A program made the position numbers and the translations under genes. The notes beneath the pieces are model-generated. The model was not told the origin of the DNA. It worked only from the letters and a program-made list of their open reading frames with translations, and made no database searches. Below, one piece after another: positions 25,851 through 35,371 of a stretch of 64,000 nucleotides of DNA. This DNA is from Marinomonas polaris DSM 16579. Lineage in GTDB: Bacteria; Pseudomonadota; Gammaproteobacteria; Pseudomonadales; Marinomonadaceae. Location: the NCBI RefSeq assembly GCF_900129155.1, contig NZ_FQVF01000019.1:47609-111608 (forward strand), given 5' to 3'. The first letter of the stretch is position 1. Each line of letters begins with the position of its first letter.

Positions 25851-27338
25851 TTAAAGGCGTATCCAAGTGTTTTTGATTTCAGTGTATTTTTCGAGCGCAT
25901 GCCAAGATTTATCACGGCCATTGCCCGACGCTTTCACGCCGCCAAACGGTACCGTGGTATCGCCATCGCCCCAGGTATTTACCCACACCATGCCAGATTC
26001 AAGTTTGCGACTAACACGATGCGCGCGAGACAAATCATTAGTCCAAATCGCCGCACCCAAGCCATATTTAGAATCGTTGGCAAGCTCAATGGCTTCGTCT
26101 TCGGTTTCAAAAGTCATCACCGCCAACACAGGACCAAAAATTTCTTCCTGCACGAAACGCATAGAGTGATCGGCATCAGAGAAAATCGTCGGATTCATAA
26201 AGAAGCCTTTGCCTTGCTGATACTCAGGCACACCGCCAAGCTCTAGCGTTGCTCCGTCATCAATGGCACTTTGAATAAAACCAGACACATTATCAAACTG
26301 AGCTTTGTCTACCATTGGCCCCATTTTCGTCGCTGGATCAAGTGGATCTGCTGGCACATATTCACGCGCTGCTTTTAGTAGCTCGACCATAAATTCTTCT
26401 TTGATACTGCTGTGCAAATACAAACGTGAGCAAGCAATACAGACTTCCCCTTGGTTGGTGAAAATAGCCGTTGCGGCGCCTTTTGCTGCGGCTTTTATGT
26501 CTTTGCAGTCATCAAACACTAAACAAGGCGATTTGCCACCCGCTTCCAGCCAAACTCGCTTCATGTTGGATTGACCTGCGTACTGCATCAACATCCCAGC
26601 CACACGGCTAGAGCCAGTAAACGCCAAGGTGCCAATATCATAATGTAAAGCCAGCGCCTTGCCCGCCGTATGACCAAACCCTGGCAGCACATTAAACACA
26701 CCATCAGGCATGCCAGCTTCAGTCGCTAATTGCGCAATGCGTAACGCACTTAATGGTGATTTTTCAGAAGGTTTCAAAATGACGCTATTACCTGCAGCAA
26801 GTGCAGGTGCAATTTTCCACATCACCATCATCAGCGGGTAATTCCACGGTGTAATAATGGCAACCACGCCAAGTGGTTCACGGCTAATTAAGGCAAGGTT
26901 CTGTGGATTTGTTGGGGCAATTTCGCCATACAGCTTATCGATGCATTCGGCCGACCAGCGCAAGCAATCAAGTGAATCTGGCACATCAATGCCGACCATC
27001 TCGGAAATCGATTTACCCATGTCGAGGGTATCAATCAAGGCTAGCTCATCTTGATGCTGTTCCAACAAATCGGCCCATTTATGCAAAATACGTTTGCGCT
27101 TGCCTGGTGCTAATTCCGACCAAATACCACTTTTGAAGGTTTGTTTTGCAGCAGCCACAGCCAGATCAACGTCGGCGCTGTCGCAGCTAGCGACCTTGGC
27201 AAGTAAGGATTCATCGGTTGGATTGATACAATCGAATGTATCGCCGCTTTGCGCAGCGACAAATTGTCCATTGATGTAAGCGTTATATGGCACCTTAATG
27301 GTGGCTCGTAACGCTTGCCATTCTTGATAGGTTTTCAT
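25851..27338 (-). CDS. puuC: Gamma-glutamyl-gamma-aminobutyraldehyde dehydrogenase PuuC
   Basis: NAD(P)-dependent aldehyde dehydrogenase of 495 residues, the same length as E. coli PuuC. The catalytic Glu lies in LEAGGKSP and the catalytic Cys in NQGEVCIACSR; FTGSSRVAG is the cofactor loop. It oxidises gamma-glutamyl-aminobutyraldehyde to gamma-glutamyl-GABA. The start at ATG 27338 has AAAGGA 7 nt upstream; 38 in-frame codons further upstream overlap the operator region and are not supported. First gene of puuC-puuB2. Confidence 0.94.
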   Translation of the reverse strand: MKTYQEWQALRATIKVPYNAYINGQFVAAQSGDTFDCINPTDESLLAKVASCDSADVDLAVAAAKQTFKSGIWSELAPGKRKRILHKWADLLEQHQDELALIDTLDMGKSISEMVGIDVPDSLDCLRWSAECIDKLYGEIAPTNPQNLALISREPLGVVAIITPWNYPLMMVMWKIAPALAAGNSVILKPSEKSPLSALRIAQLATEAGMPDGVFNVLPGFGHTAGKALALHYDIGTLAFTGSSRVAGMLMQYAGQSNMKRVWLEAGGKSPCLVFDDCKDIKAAAKGAATAIFTNQGEVCIACSRLYLHSSIKEEFMVELLKAAREYVPADPLDPATKMGPMVDKAQFDNVSGFIQSAIDDGATLELGGVPEYQQGKGFFMNPTIFSDADHSMRFVQEEIFGPVLAVMTFETEDEAIELANDSKYGLGAAIWTNDLSRAHRVSRKLESGMVWVNTWGDGDTTVPFGGVKASGNGRDKSWHALEKYTEIKNTWIRL

Positions 27339-27411
27339 TTTATGTCCTTTCTTAAATGGTTCATTTTTCTCTTTGTCTTCTAAACTAACTGAGCAGGATA
27401 ATAAAACACCA

Positions 27412-27431
27412 TATCCCTTAGGAGGTATGTG
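27412..27431. promoter_or_regulatory. Candidate LuxR-type operator upstream of puuC
   Basis: TATCCCTTAGGAGGTATGTG matches the site at 23425-23444 at 15 of 20 positions, including TATCCC, the central AG and GGTAT. It lies 74 nt upstream of puuC and 190 nt upstream of the divergent MFS gene, so it could serve either. Confidence 0.55.
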
Positions 27432-27620
27432 ATTTGCATAAGATATTGCCATGTCGCAATCCGTACCGTCACAATTTATGGGCTATGATAAAGTTTAGCC
27501 TAAGAATACGGGGCTTATGATTGCAATAAGAGACTCATTCGGTATAGTCAGCCGAAATAATGATCAACCCGACCCATTATGAATTTTATGTTTACTATAG
27601 AAATCCCAAAAGGACACTAA

Positions 27621-28907
27621 ATGTTAAAGCAAACCCTGTTTCCAATCTGGAGTCTGCTCATAGGTATTGCCGTTCTCACCATGGCAAGCGCCTTGCAAAG
27701 CTCATTGATCGGTATTCGAGCCTCTATCGAGGGGTTCAATACGACGGCGACAGGTTTGATTATGTCCGCCTACTATCTTGGCTTTATTCTTGGTTCCCTT
27801 TTGGTACCAAACTGGGTTAAGAACGTGGGTCACATTCGAGTTTTTGCAGCTGTGGCATCTTTGGCTTCTATTACCATTTTGATGCAATCCGTTGTGGTTA
27901 ACCCATGGTTCTGGATGTTAATGCGGATGGGCACGGGCTTATGTTACGCAGGTCTATTTATTGTGACAGAAAGCTGGTTAAACGACATCGCGACCAACAA
28001 AACTCGCGGCCGTTTATTTTCGATTTATATTATCGAAATCTGGGCAAGCCAAACCATCAGTCAGCTCTTATTGAATCTATCATCTCCTAGCGGTTATGGT
28101 TTGTTCATCTTAACTTCGGTATTAATTTCCTTAGCCGTAGTACCACTATTGTTGGTTCGTACACCATCACCTACCATCAACGTACCAGAAAAACTCAACA
28201 TTCTTGGTTTGATTAAAACCGCACCTCTTGGTGTTACGGGTGTCACCATAGCTGGGGCAACCTCGGGGGCGTTATTGGGGCTAGGCGCGCTCTATGCCAA
28301 AACCATCGGATTAAATATTGCTGAAATTTCGATTTTCATCGGTGCAAGTTATGTTGGCGGGATGCTGCTGCAATGGCCAATAGGTAAACTTTCTGATCGC
28401 CAAGACCGTCGTGTAACCATACTTTGGGTCGGTGTTGTCGGCGCATTAGCGGCCTTTATTGTACCGCTAGGTGGCGGCATAAATAGCCAAATACTAATGA
28501 TGATTGGTATGTTTGCGGTGGGGGCGTTTACCTTCCCTATGTATTCACTTGCCTCTTCTCATATGAATGACCAATTACGCCCCGAGCAAATCCTCTCTGC
28601 TAGTAGTGGCATGATATTGCTGAACGGTATTGGCGGGATGTTAGGGCCTCTAATAGCTGCGGCATTAATGGATACGCTGCAAATAAACGCCTTATTCTGG
28701 TTTGTCGCTAGTCTTAATATGACGGTTGCACTAGTTGCGCTGTATCGTATCAACCGCAAGCCAGCTATGATCATCGAAGAGCAAGGGGATCAAATCCCTG
28801 TTGCCCTTACAGTATCTTCTGTCGCAACCGCAGAAATGCTTGTCGAGGCTGACTCTTCTAACACAACGGTAGAAGAGAAAAGCCACGAGGTGGAAATCAA
28901 GCTTTAA
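27621..28907 (+). CDS. MFS transporter, YcaD-like
   Basis: A 428-residue major facilitator protein with 12 predicted membrane segments, the loop motif GKLSDRQDRR between segments 8 and 9, and GTGLCYAGLFIVTESWLND, which is typical of the YcaD/UMF group. A hydrophilic tail of about 50 residues ends the protein. The substrate is unknown; its position divergent from puuC suggests an amine or a product of polyamine breakdown. AAAGGACACTAA precedes the ATG. Confidence 0.85.
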   Translation: MLKQTLFPIWSLLIGIAVLTMASALQSSLIGIRASIEGFNTTATGLIMSAYYLGFILGSLLVPNWVKNVGHIRVFAAVASLASITILMQSVVVNPWFWMLMRMGTGLCYAGLFIVTESWLNDIATNKTRGRLFSIYIIEIWASQTISQLLLNLSSPSGYGLFILTSVLISLAVVPLLLVRTPSPTINVPEKLNILGLIKTAPLGVTGVTIAGATSGALLGLGALYAKTIGLNIAEISIFIGASYVGGMLLQWPIGKLSDRQDRRVTILWVGVVGALAAFIVPLGGGINSQILMMIGMFAVGAFTFPMYSLASSHMNDQLRPEQILSASSGMILLNGIGGMLGPLIAAALMDTLQINALFWFVASLNMTVALVALYRINRKPAMIIEEQGDQIPVALTVSSVATAEMLVEADSSNTTVEEKSHEVEIKL

Positions 28908-28918
28908 CCAGCTAAGCT

Positions 28919-28957
28919 CTCAAAATAACTAACGCTCAAAATAACTAATACTCAAAA
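28919..28957. repeat. Short 16-bp tandem repeat
   Basis: CTCAAAATAACTAACG (28919-28934) is repeated as CTCAAAATAACTAATA (28935-28950), with a partial third copy. It lies between convergent genes and has no evident function. Confidence 0.8.
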
Positions 28958-29000
28958 ACAACCACACAATGCTTGCTCTATTAAGACAAGGGTTGTGTGG
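28951..29000 (-). terminator. Terminator of argO
   Basis: CCACACAA (28962-28969) pairs with TTGTGTGG (28993-29000), with CTTG/CAAG inside. Read leftward, TTGTTTTTG follows. The upstream arm overlaps the last codons of argO. Confidence 0.7.
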
Positions 29001-29589
29001 CGATTTTAAGTGCAATACTCCAAATCAAAATCGCGTTAATGCGATTAAACCAACGCCAGAAAGACGCTTTTTCTAACCACTTAGCACAAAGCTTTCCGAC
29101 TAAAGCCAAAGACAAAAACCACAGCACCGACGCACACACACCACCAAAAACAAACTCCCATTTTGCTCCTTGCCATTGGTTTGCTAAGCTTCCCATTAAG
29201 ATCATAGTATCCAAGTAGAAATGTGGATTAAGCCAAGTCACCGCAAAGCCCATCATCACCAGCGGCCATAAAGCGAGACGCTTACTGTATTGCTGTAAAA
29301 TTAAATGCTCTTCTTGGAAAGACGCTCGCCACTTACCTAAGGCAAACCACACCAAAAAAATCACCCCCGCCCAACGGGATGCCGATAATAACCAATCATG
29401 ACTTTGCAAGATTAACCCTAAGCCAAACGCACCAAGCGCAATAGAAATGGCATCGCTCAAAATAAACAACAAGGCAATCGGAAACGCATAATGTCGCTTC
29501 AAGGCTTGCTCTAATAAAAAGCTGTTCTGTGCGCCAACCGCGACAATCAAACCGCCGCCCGTAATAGCTCCACTCACAAATGCCAGCAC
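28981..29589 (-). CDS. argO: LysE/ArgO-type basic amino acid exporter
   Basis: Inner-membrane exporter of 202 residues and about six membrane segments of the LysE/ArgO family, with VGAQNSFLLEQAL near the start and the conserved VTWLNPHFYLDT. It exports arginine or lysine. The start is taken as GTG 29589 behind TTGGAGAAGATT, which matches the family's N-terminus; a TTG four codons upstream is alternative. Divergent from argP, its usual activator. Confidence 0.9.
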   Translation of the reverse strand: MLAFVSGAITGGGLIVAVGAQNSFLLEQALKRHYAFPIALLFILSDAISIALGAFGLGLILQSHDWLLSASRWAGVIFLVWFALGKWRASFQEEHLILQQYSKRLALWPLVMMGFAVTWLNPHFYLDTMILMGSLANQWQGAKWEFVFGGVCASVLWFLSLALVGKLCAKWLEKASFWRWFNRINAILIWSIALKIATQPLS

Positions 29590-29732
29590 AATCTTCTCCA
29601 ATTTATCTATTGCCTAAAAAATTTCGTCTAAAAAGTACCTTTTAAAACGTGTCTTCTAAAAAGTGGCTTGATCTTACGCAAAGCAGGCACTAAATTAAAA
29701 TTAATTAAACTAAAGTTATATTAGATAAAATT

Positions 29733-30611
29733 ATGATGGATTATAAAGCGCTATCCTCTCTCCATGCTGTTTTGAAATTCCAAAGTTTTGACAAAGCGGC
29801 AGAATATCTGCATCTAACGCAATCCGCAGTGTCACAAAATATCAAACGTTTGGAGCAAGAATGCGGTCGCCCTTTGCTTATTCGCGCAAGACCAGTGGTT
29901 GCTACACCGCTTGGTGAACAACTTCTGGCGCATTTCAACAAGGTCACCATGCTCGAAGAAGGCTTACAAGAAACCATTCAAGGCAATCAGACGACTCAAC
30001 CAATCAGCATTGCGGTGAACAACGATACGCTCGCTACTTGGTTTACCGAGGTGGTCAGCCAGTTTTCTGCAACAGATTCCACCAAGCTACATATTAAAGC
30101 CGCCGACCAAGCTAAAACTCGCGCCTTATTACAGACAGGTGAAGTGGTCGCTTGTATTAGTCAAATTGGTACCCCAGTGTCTGGTGGGGATTCAATATTT
30201 CTTGGCAATATGTATTACGAACTGGTTGCAACACCAAGCTTTATTAAAGAGCATTTAAAAGGTGACCTTAGCGCTGAAGCTGTTCTAAAATCCCCATCTT
30301 TGATTTATGACGAACATGATGAACTATGGGCGCGTTATCAGAATGAATGCTTAGAGGTGAAAACCGATATTAGCCACAGCCATTGGTATCCATCCTCCCA
30401 TGGCTTTGTTGAGTTAGTAATGGGTGGCACAGTCTGTGCTTTAGTACCTAGTATTCAAATTAAACAGAAAATAAAAAGCAAGAAACTGGTATCCTTGCTG
30501 CCAAACAAGCGGCTGGCCTTGCCTCTTTATTGGCATTGGTACAAACTTAATTCACCTGTACTGGATCGGTTAACTAAGGTGATAAAAAGTGTCACACGAG
30601 ATGCACTATAA
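29733..30611 (+). CDS. argP: LysR-family regulator ArgP (IciA)
   Basis: LysR regulator of 292 residues with an N-terminal helix-turn-helix (FDKAAEYLHLTQSAVSQNIKRLE) and a periplasmic-binding-like effector domain. Layout and divergence from argO mark it as ArgP, which senses lysine and arginine and activates argO. ATG at 29733 or the adjacent ATG at 29736 may be used; the ribosome binding site is weak. Confidence 0.88.
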   Translation: MMDYKALSSLHAVLKFQSFDKAAEYLHLTQSAVSQNIKRLEQECGRPLLIRARPVVATPLGEQLLAHFNKVTMLEEGLQETIQGNQTTQPISIAVNNDTLATWFTEVVSQFSATDSTKLHIKAADQAKTRALLQTGEVVACISQIGTPVSGGDSIFLGNMYYELVATPSFIKEHLKGDLSAEAVLKSPSLIYDEHDELWARYQNECLEVKTDISHSHWYPSSHGFVELVMGGTVCALVPSIQIKQKIKSKKLVSLLPNKRLALPLYWHWYKLNSPVLDRLTKVIKSVTRDAL

Positions 30612-30697
30612 TGAGTGCGTCGCCGAAACAGGCTGGCTATGTCGTATTTCTTAGACAGCCACTTAACAAAGCACAAAGCCATTTTTAAGGAAAAATT

Positions 30698-31534
30698 ATG
30701 ATTCGCAAATGTCTATTCCCTGTTGCTGGTTATGGCACACGTTTTTTGCCTGCCACTAAGTCCATGCCAAAAGAAATGCTTCCGATTGTAAACAAGCCTT
30801 TGGTTCAATATGGCGTAGAAGAAGCGGTCAAAGCGGGTTTGGACAATGTTACTTTTGTAACGGGTCGTGGTAAACGTGCTATTGCTGACCATTTCGATAT
30901 CAGCTACGAGCTTGAGCATCAAATTGCCGGCACCAACAAAGAAAAATACCTAGATGAGATTCGTTACTTAATCGACAACGTTAACTTCTCTTTTACTCGT
31001 CAAAACAACATGTTAGGTCTAGGCCATGCCATTTTGACTGGCGAGCCACTTATTGGTGATGAAGCTTTTGGTGTGGTACTAGCAGACGACCTTTGCTTTG
31101 GCGAAGACGATGGCGTAATGGCACAAATGGTTAAACTGTATAACCAGTTCCGTTGCACCATTGTTGCTATTGAAGAAGTACCAGAAGACGAAGTACATAA
31201 GTACGGTGTGATCCAAGGTGAATCCATGATGGAAGGCCTGTACCGTGTTACCGACATGGTGGAAAAACCTTCCAAAGAAGAAGCGCCATCGAATCTTGCT
31301 ATCATCGGTCGTTACATTTTAACACCCGATATTTTTGACAAGATCCGCAATACACCAGCTGGCCGTAACGGTGAAGTTCAAATCACCGACGCTATCTTGC
31401 AACAAGCAAAAGAAGGCTGTGTATTGGCTTATAAATTCAAAGGCAAACGTTTTGACTGTGGTAGCGTTGACGGCTTCGTTGAAGCAACCAACTTCTGCTA
31501 CAAGAACATTTATAAAGATGCGACCGAAGCGTAA
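30698..31534 (+). CDS. galU: UTP-glucose-1-phosphate uridylyltransferase
   Basis: Nucleotidyltransferase of 278 residues with the N-terminal AGYGTRFLPATKSMPKEMLP, ADDLCFG (metal site) and VEKP motifs of GalU. Makes UDP-glucose for sugar nucleotides and envelope polysaccharide in the cytoplasm. AAGGAAAAATT precedes the ATG. Monocistronic with a strong terminator. Confidence 0.96.
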   Translation: MIRKCLFPVAGYGTRFLPATKSMPKEMLPIVNKPLVQYGVEEAVKAGLDNVTFVTGRGKRAIADHFDISYELEHQIAGTNKEKYLDEIRYLIDNVNFSFTRQNNMLGLGHAILTGEPLIGDEAFGVVLADDLCFGEDDGVMAQMVKLYNQFRCTIVAIEEVPEDEVHKYGVIQGESMMEGLYRVTDMVEKPSKEEAPSNLAIIGRYILTPDIFDKIRNTPAGRNGEVQITDAILQQAKEGCVLAYKFKGKRFDCGSVDGFVEATNFCYKNIYKDATEA

Positions 31535-31570
31535 TTTTCTGTACCACAGAAAATTGCACTAACATAGAGC

Positions 31571-31605
31571 AAAAAAACCAGTACTTCAAAAGTACTGGTT
31601 TTTTT
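31571..31605. terminator. Terminator between galU and yjfF
   Basis: A perfect 16-bp stem (31571-31586 and 31590-31605) has a 3-nt loop and A7/T7 flanks. It works for galU and also for the convergent ytf operon. Confidence 0.93.
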
Positions 31606-31639
31606 ATGTCTGATTAAGCAAATCAGCAATGAATAAAAT

Positions 31640-32608
31640 CTAAGAGGCGGATCTCTTTTTCACCCAGACCACAATGCCTTTTTGTAGCAAGATAAAGAAC
31701 AGTAACAAACCGCCAACCGCGAGTTTTGTCCACCAACTGTTTAGCGAGCCATCAAACGTGATTAAGGTTTGGATAATGCCTTGGATCATTCCACCCAAGA
31801 AAGTACCAAACACATAACCCACGCCGCCTGTTAACAAAGTCCCGCCGATAACTACCGCAGCAATAGCATCTAACTCCACCCCAACTGCTGCAAGTGGATA
31901 CGCAGAACCTGTATAGATCGCAAAGATCACTCCTGACATGGCGCTGTAAAAGCCGCTCAACGCATATATTTTAATGATGGTCTTTTTAACGGGTACGCCC
32001 AACAAGGCGGCAGAATGACTGTCTCCACCCAAGGCATATACGCTCATGCCAAAACGCGTTCGACGGGCTATTAAAATCCCCAACGCAAGCAATACCAACA
32101 TAGCCATGGCAATAAAGGTCAAACCACCACGTCCTGGCAAAGGAACATAAATATCGTATAGCCCAGCAATAAAAGGATGATCAATCGGTACCGCGTCTAG
32201 GTTGATTAAATACGCCAAGCCTCGAAACAAAAACATCCCCGCTAAGGTAACGATAAATGCCTGAATCTCGAAAAATGCAATAATTACTCCCATTGCGGCA
32301 CCAAAGGCAACACCAACAACCAAGGCAATACCAATAGCAAACAAAGGATGCATACCCGTATTGGAAATCAGATACGCCATTAGCACGCCGATAAAGGCGA
32401 TCATTGACCCAACCGATAAATCGATACCACCAGACAAGATAACAAATGTCATACCAATAGCAGTAATAATCAAAAACGCGTTATCAGTTAATAAATTTGA
32501 AAACACCAAGGTGTCACGAAAGCCTTGGTATTGGTACATGCCAAAACCGTACAGCATGATGAAAACCAGTAAGGTTGCCAATATCGGCAAATTACGTTCG
32601 TTAATCAT
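31640..32608 (-). CDS. yjfF: Sugar (galactofuranose-type) ABC transporter permease YjfF
   Basis: Permease of 322 residues of the ribose/RbsC family with about eight to ten membrane segments, and GMTFVILSGGIDLSVGSM, the family signature. The N-terminus resembles E. coli YjfF. Overlaps ytfT by 4 nt and is the last gene of ytfQ-ytfR-ytfT-yjfF. Confidence 0.92.
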   Translation of the reverse strand: MINERNLPILATLLVFIMLYGFGMYQYQGFRDTLVFSNLLTDNAFLIITAIGMTFVILSGGIDLSVGSMIAFIGVLMAYLISNTGMHPLFAIGIALVVGVAFGAAMGVIIAFFEIQAFIVTLAGMFLFRGLAYLINLDAVPIDHPFIAGLYDIYVPLPGRGGLTFIAMAMLVLLALGILIARRTRFGMSVYALGGDSHSAALLGVPVKKTIIKIYALSGFYSAMSGVIFAIYTGSAYPLAAVGVELDAIAAVVIGGTLLTGGVGYVFGTFLGGMIQGIIQTLITFDGSLNSWWTKLAVGGLLLFFILLQKGIVVWVKKRSAS

Positions 32609-33663
32609 GGTTTTGCACTCCTCTTATCAGTACTAGCTTCACCAGCACTGCTTTTGCCTGCATTCTTATTCTTCGAGAAGAAGCCTGACAACCATTGACG
32701 TGTTTTAGGCGATTGAATCAACAATACCGCAAGGATGATGGTCGCTTTCACCACCAAATTGTATTGAGCTGGCAAACCACTAGTGAGAATCGCGGTGGTT
32801 AGGGTTTGAATAATCAGCACACCAACAATCGTCAGTAACAAATAAATACGCCCGCCCGCTAAAGATGCACCTGCTAAAACCACTGCTAAGATAGCATCCA
32901 GTTCTAACCATAATCCGGCGTTATTAGCATCGGCGCCACGAATGTCCGCCGCGAGAATAATACCGCTCATCGCCGCACAAAAACCCGAAAAAACATAGGC
33001 AGACAACACCAGTAAGCGCGCTTCGATACCAACCAAACGACTGGCTCGCACGTTGGCGCCAACCGCTTCAATAAACAACCCCAGCGCGGTTTTTCGCATA
33101 ACTAGAACAGTCAGTACAATCATACCTATCGCAATCCATACACGAATAGGGAATGCTAAGAAATAGCCATTACCAATGGCATCCAAAACATCAGAATGAA
33201 AAGTGACGATTTGTCCTTCGGTAATCATCTGTGCGATACCGCGACCTGCCACCATCAAAATTAACGTAGCGACTATTGGCTGGATGTTAAACACCGACAC
33301 TAAGATGCCATTCCACAAGCCACAGACTACGCCAGTGCCGAGTGCACATAAAACAACCAACCACACAGGAAAGTCAGTATTCACCGTCAATACGGCCGTC
33401 ACCGCACCAGAAATAGCAATCACCGCGCCTACCGATAAATCAATACCGCGAGTACCGATTACCACCGCCATGCCCAATGCCACCAAAGCAGTTGGCGTTG
33501 CGCGATGCAGAATATCCAACAGGCTACCAAACAGATGTCCGTCAACGATTTTAATACTCAAAAAACCAGGCGTTATCGATGCGGTGACCAAAATGATCAG
33601 CACCAGCGACAACAAGGGCGCGAGTGTTTTTTGATGTTTATGCAGAAAATTATTCTTTTTCAT
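32605..33663 (-). CDS. ytfT: Sugar ABC transporter permease YtfT
   Basis: RbsC-type permease of 352 residues with GMAVVIGTRGIDLSVGAV and about nine membrane segments. The basic C-terminal tail (about 30 residues rich in Lys and Ser) is cytoplasmic. Pairs with YjfF to form the importer channel. It is 63 nt from ytfR. Confidence 0.92.
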   Translation of the reverse strand: MKKNNFLHKHQKTLAPLLSLVLIILVTASITPGFLSIKIVDGHLFGSLLDILHRATPTALVALGMAVVIGTRGIDLSVGAVIAISGAVTAVLTVNTDFPVWLVVLCALGTGVVCGLWNGILVSVFNIQPIVATLILMVAGRGIAQMITEGQIVTFHSDVLDAIGNGYFLAFPIRVWIAIGMIVLTVLVMRKTALGLFIEAVGANVRASRLVGIEARLLVLSAYVFSGFCAAMSGIILAADIRGADANNAGLWLELDAILAVVLAGASLAGGRIYLLLTIVGVLIIQTLTTAILTSGLPAQYNLVVKATIILAVLLIQSPKTRQWLSGFFSKNKNAGKSSAGEASTDKRSAKP

Positions 33664-33726
33664 AGAAACGGCTACTTTGAATATTTGCTTATAAAAGAGA
33701 TTAATCGAGAGACTTTCTATCGCGCT

Positions 33727-35286
33727 TTAACTCGCAATCGTGCGTAATATCGCTTGCTCTGAAACCTCATCACCATGAAGCTCCGAGACTTTATGATGGT
33801 CTTTCATCACTACCACCCGATGAGCAAACATAACCAACTCTTCCAGCTCAGAAGATGCGACTAATAGACCCATGCCTTGTTCACAAAGCTCTTTAATGAT
33901 CTGGATAATTTCATGGTGAGCACCGATATCAATGCCACGTGTTGGCTCGTCTAATATCAGTAAGGCAGGATGCGTAATCAACCAACGGGCAAGAATCACT
34001 TTTTGCTGATTGCCCCCACTTAACTCGCCAATGGGTTTGTCCATATCAGGCGTTTTTATCGCCAAACGATGAATCATTTCTTCTACTAAGTTTTGCTGCT
34101 CTGCCATGGAAATCGGCGACCACCAACCTTTGCTCGCTTGCAGCGCAAGGATCATGTTCTCTCTGACGCTCAATTCCGCCACTATGCCGTCTTGTTTACG
34201 GTCTTCTGGGCAATACCCCATGCCAACTTGGATGGCACGACGCAAAGACGATTTAGTCAGTGAATGCTTACCAAGCGTGACTTCGCCTTGATCCGGCTTC
34301 ACCGAGCCATAAGCCAATTCACAAAGCTCAGTACGACCAGAGCCCAACAAGCCCGCCACACCGACAATTTCCCCCGCTGCGATGCTCAAATCTAACGGCT
34401 GCAGATAGCGTTGCTTGCCGACATTATTTAACTGTAGAAGCTCAGTACGCTCTCGTTTAATGGAATGGTCATGAGCGGTTGGGGCAAGATCCTCTAAGGA
34501 TTTACCTACCATGTGACTGACCAAATCGGAACGAGTCAGCTCGGCGGTTTTAAAAGTACCAATGCACTCGCCATTACGTAACACCGTGATGCTATCGGTA
34601 ATACTGTAAACCTGATCTAGAAAGTGCGTTACAAAGATGATGCCTAACCCTTCGGATTTCAAACGTTCCATCAAATCGAATAACTGCTTGATTTCATCAC
34701 TGTCTAAACTGGCAGTCGGCTCATCTAATATCAGCATTTTGGCCTGCGTACTTAAGGCACGGGCAATCGCCACTAATTGCTGAATCGCAATCGAATAAGT
34801 GTCTAACTGGCGCAATGGATCTATCTCTAAACCGACTTGCGCTAGTAACTCTCTGGCGCGGATTTCAGCTTTCTTCCAGCTAATCAGACCAAAGGTTTTT
34901 TCTTGATGCTGTAATGTCAGGTTTTCCATGACGGACATGGTAGGAATAAGGTTAACTTCTTGATAAACCGTACTGATGCCTAAACGCTGAGCGTGGCCAC
35001 TATCTGACGCATTGATCAAGCTACCATCTAATAGAATCTCACCACCGTCTCGCGGATACACACCGGTCAGTACTTTAATTAGGGTGGATTTACCGGCACC
35101 ATTTTCGCCCAGCAAAGCGCGAATCTCGCCCTGTTGAATCTGTAAAGACACATCATTAAGAGCTTGAACGCCGGTAAAAGATTTAGAGAGATTTTTGATT
35201 TCTAATAAAGGACGAACAGCGCTTTGCACCTCTTCAACTATCAAGGTGTCTTTGACTTGCACGTTTTCTTTGACTAAATGCGACAT
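33727..35286 (-). CDS. ytfR: Sugar ABC transporter ATP-binding protein YtfR
   Basis: Double ATPase of 519 residues. Domain 1 has Walker A GENGAGKST near residue 59 and Walker B MLILDEPTASLD. Domain 2 has GLLGSGRTEL, a degenerate Walker A, signature GGNQQKVILARWL, and LLILDEPTRGID. This is the RbsA/MglA layout. A roughly 25-residue N-terminal lead is longer than in E. coli. GGAG precedes ATG 35286. Confidence 0.93.
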   Translation of the reverse strand: MSHLVKENVQVKDTLIVEEVQSAVRPLLEIKNLSKSFTGVQALNDVSLQIQQGEIRALLGENGAGKSTLIKVLTGVYPRDGGEILLDGSLINASDSGHAQRLGISTVYQEVNLIPTMSVMENLTLQHQEKTFGLISWKKAEIRARELLAQVGLEIDPLRQLDTYSIAIQQLVAIARALSTQAKMLILDEPTASLDSDEIKQLFDLMERLKSEGLGIIFVTHFLDQVYSITDSITVLRNGECIGTFKTAELTRSDLVSHMVGKSLEDLAPTAHDHSIKRERTELLQLNNVGKQRYLQPLDLSIAAGEIVGVAGLLGSGRTELCELAYGSVKPDQGEVTLGKHSLTKSSLRRAIQVGMGYCPEDRKQDGIVAELSVRENMILALQASKGWWSPISMAEQQNLVEEMIHRLAIKTPDMDKPIGELSGGNQQKVILARWLITHPALLILDEPTRGIDIGAHHEIIQIIKELCEQGMGLLVASSELEELVMFAHRVVVMKDHHKVSELHGDEVSEQAILRTIAS

Positions 35287-35331
35287 GAACTGCAGTCTCC
35301 ATTTTGACGAACATAAATAAGCAAAAACAAA

Positions 35332-35364
35332 ACGTACCTAGACATCAAAAACGCCTAGGTACGT
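35332..35364 (-). terminator. Hairpin with T-rich tract between ytfQ and ytfR (attenuator)
   Basis: ACGTACCTAG (35332-35341) and CTAGGTACGT (35355-35364) are perfect 10-bp arms. Read leftward, TTTTGTTTTTG follows. It lies directly after the binding protein gene and likely sets ytfQ expression above the rest. Confidence 0.75.
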
Positions 35365-35371
35365 CGCTAAA

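Noticed and set aside
27339..27452. 38 extra codons at the start of puuC
   Set aside because: They cover the palindromic box and the ribosome binding site AAAGGA of ATG 27338; PuuC length fits without them.
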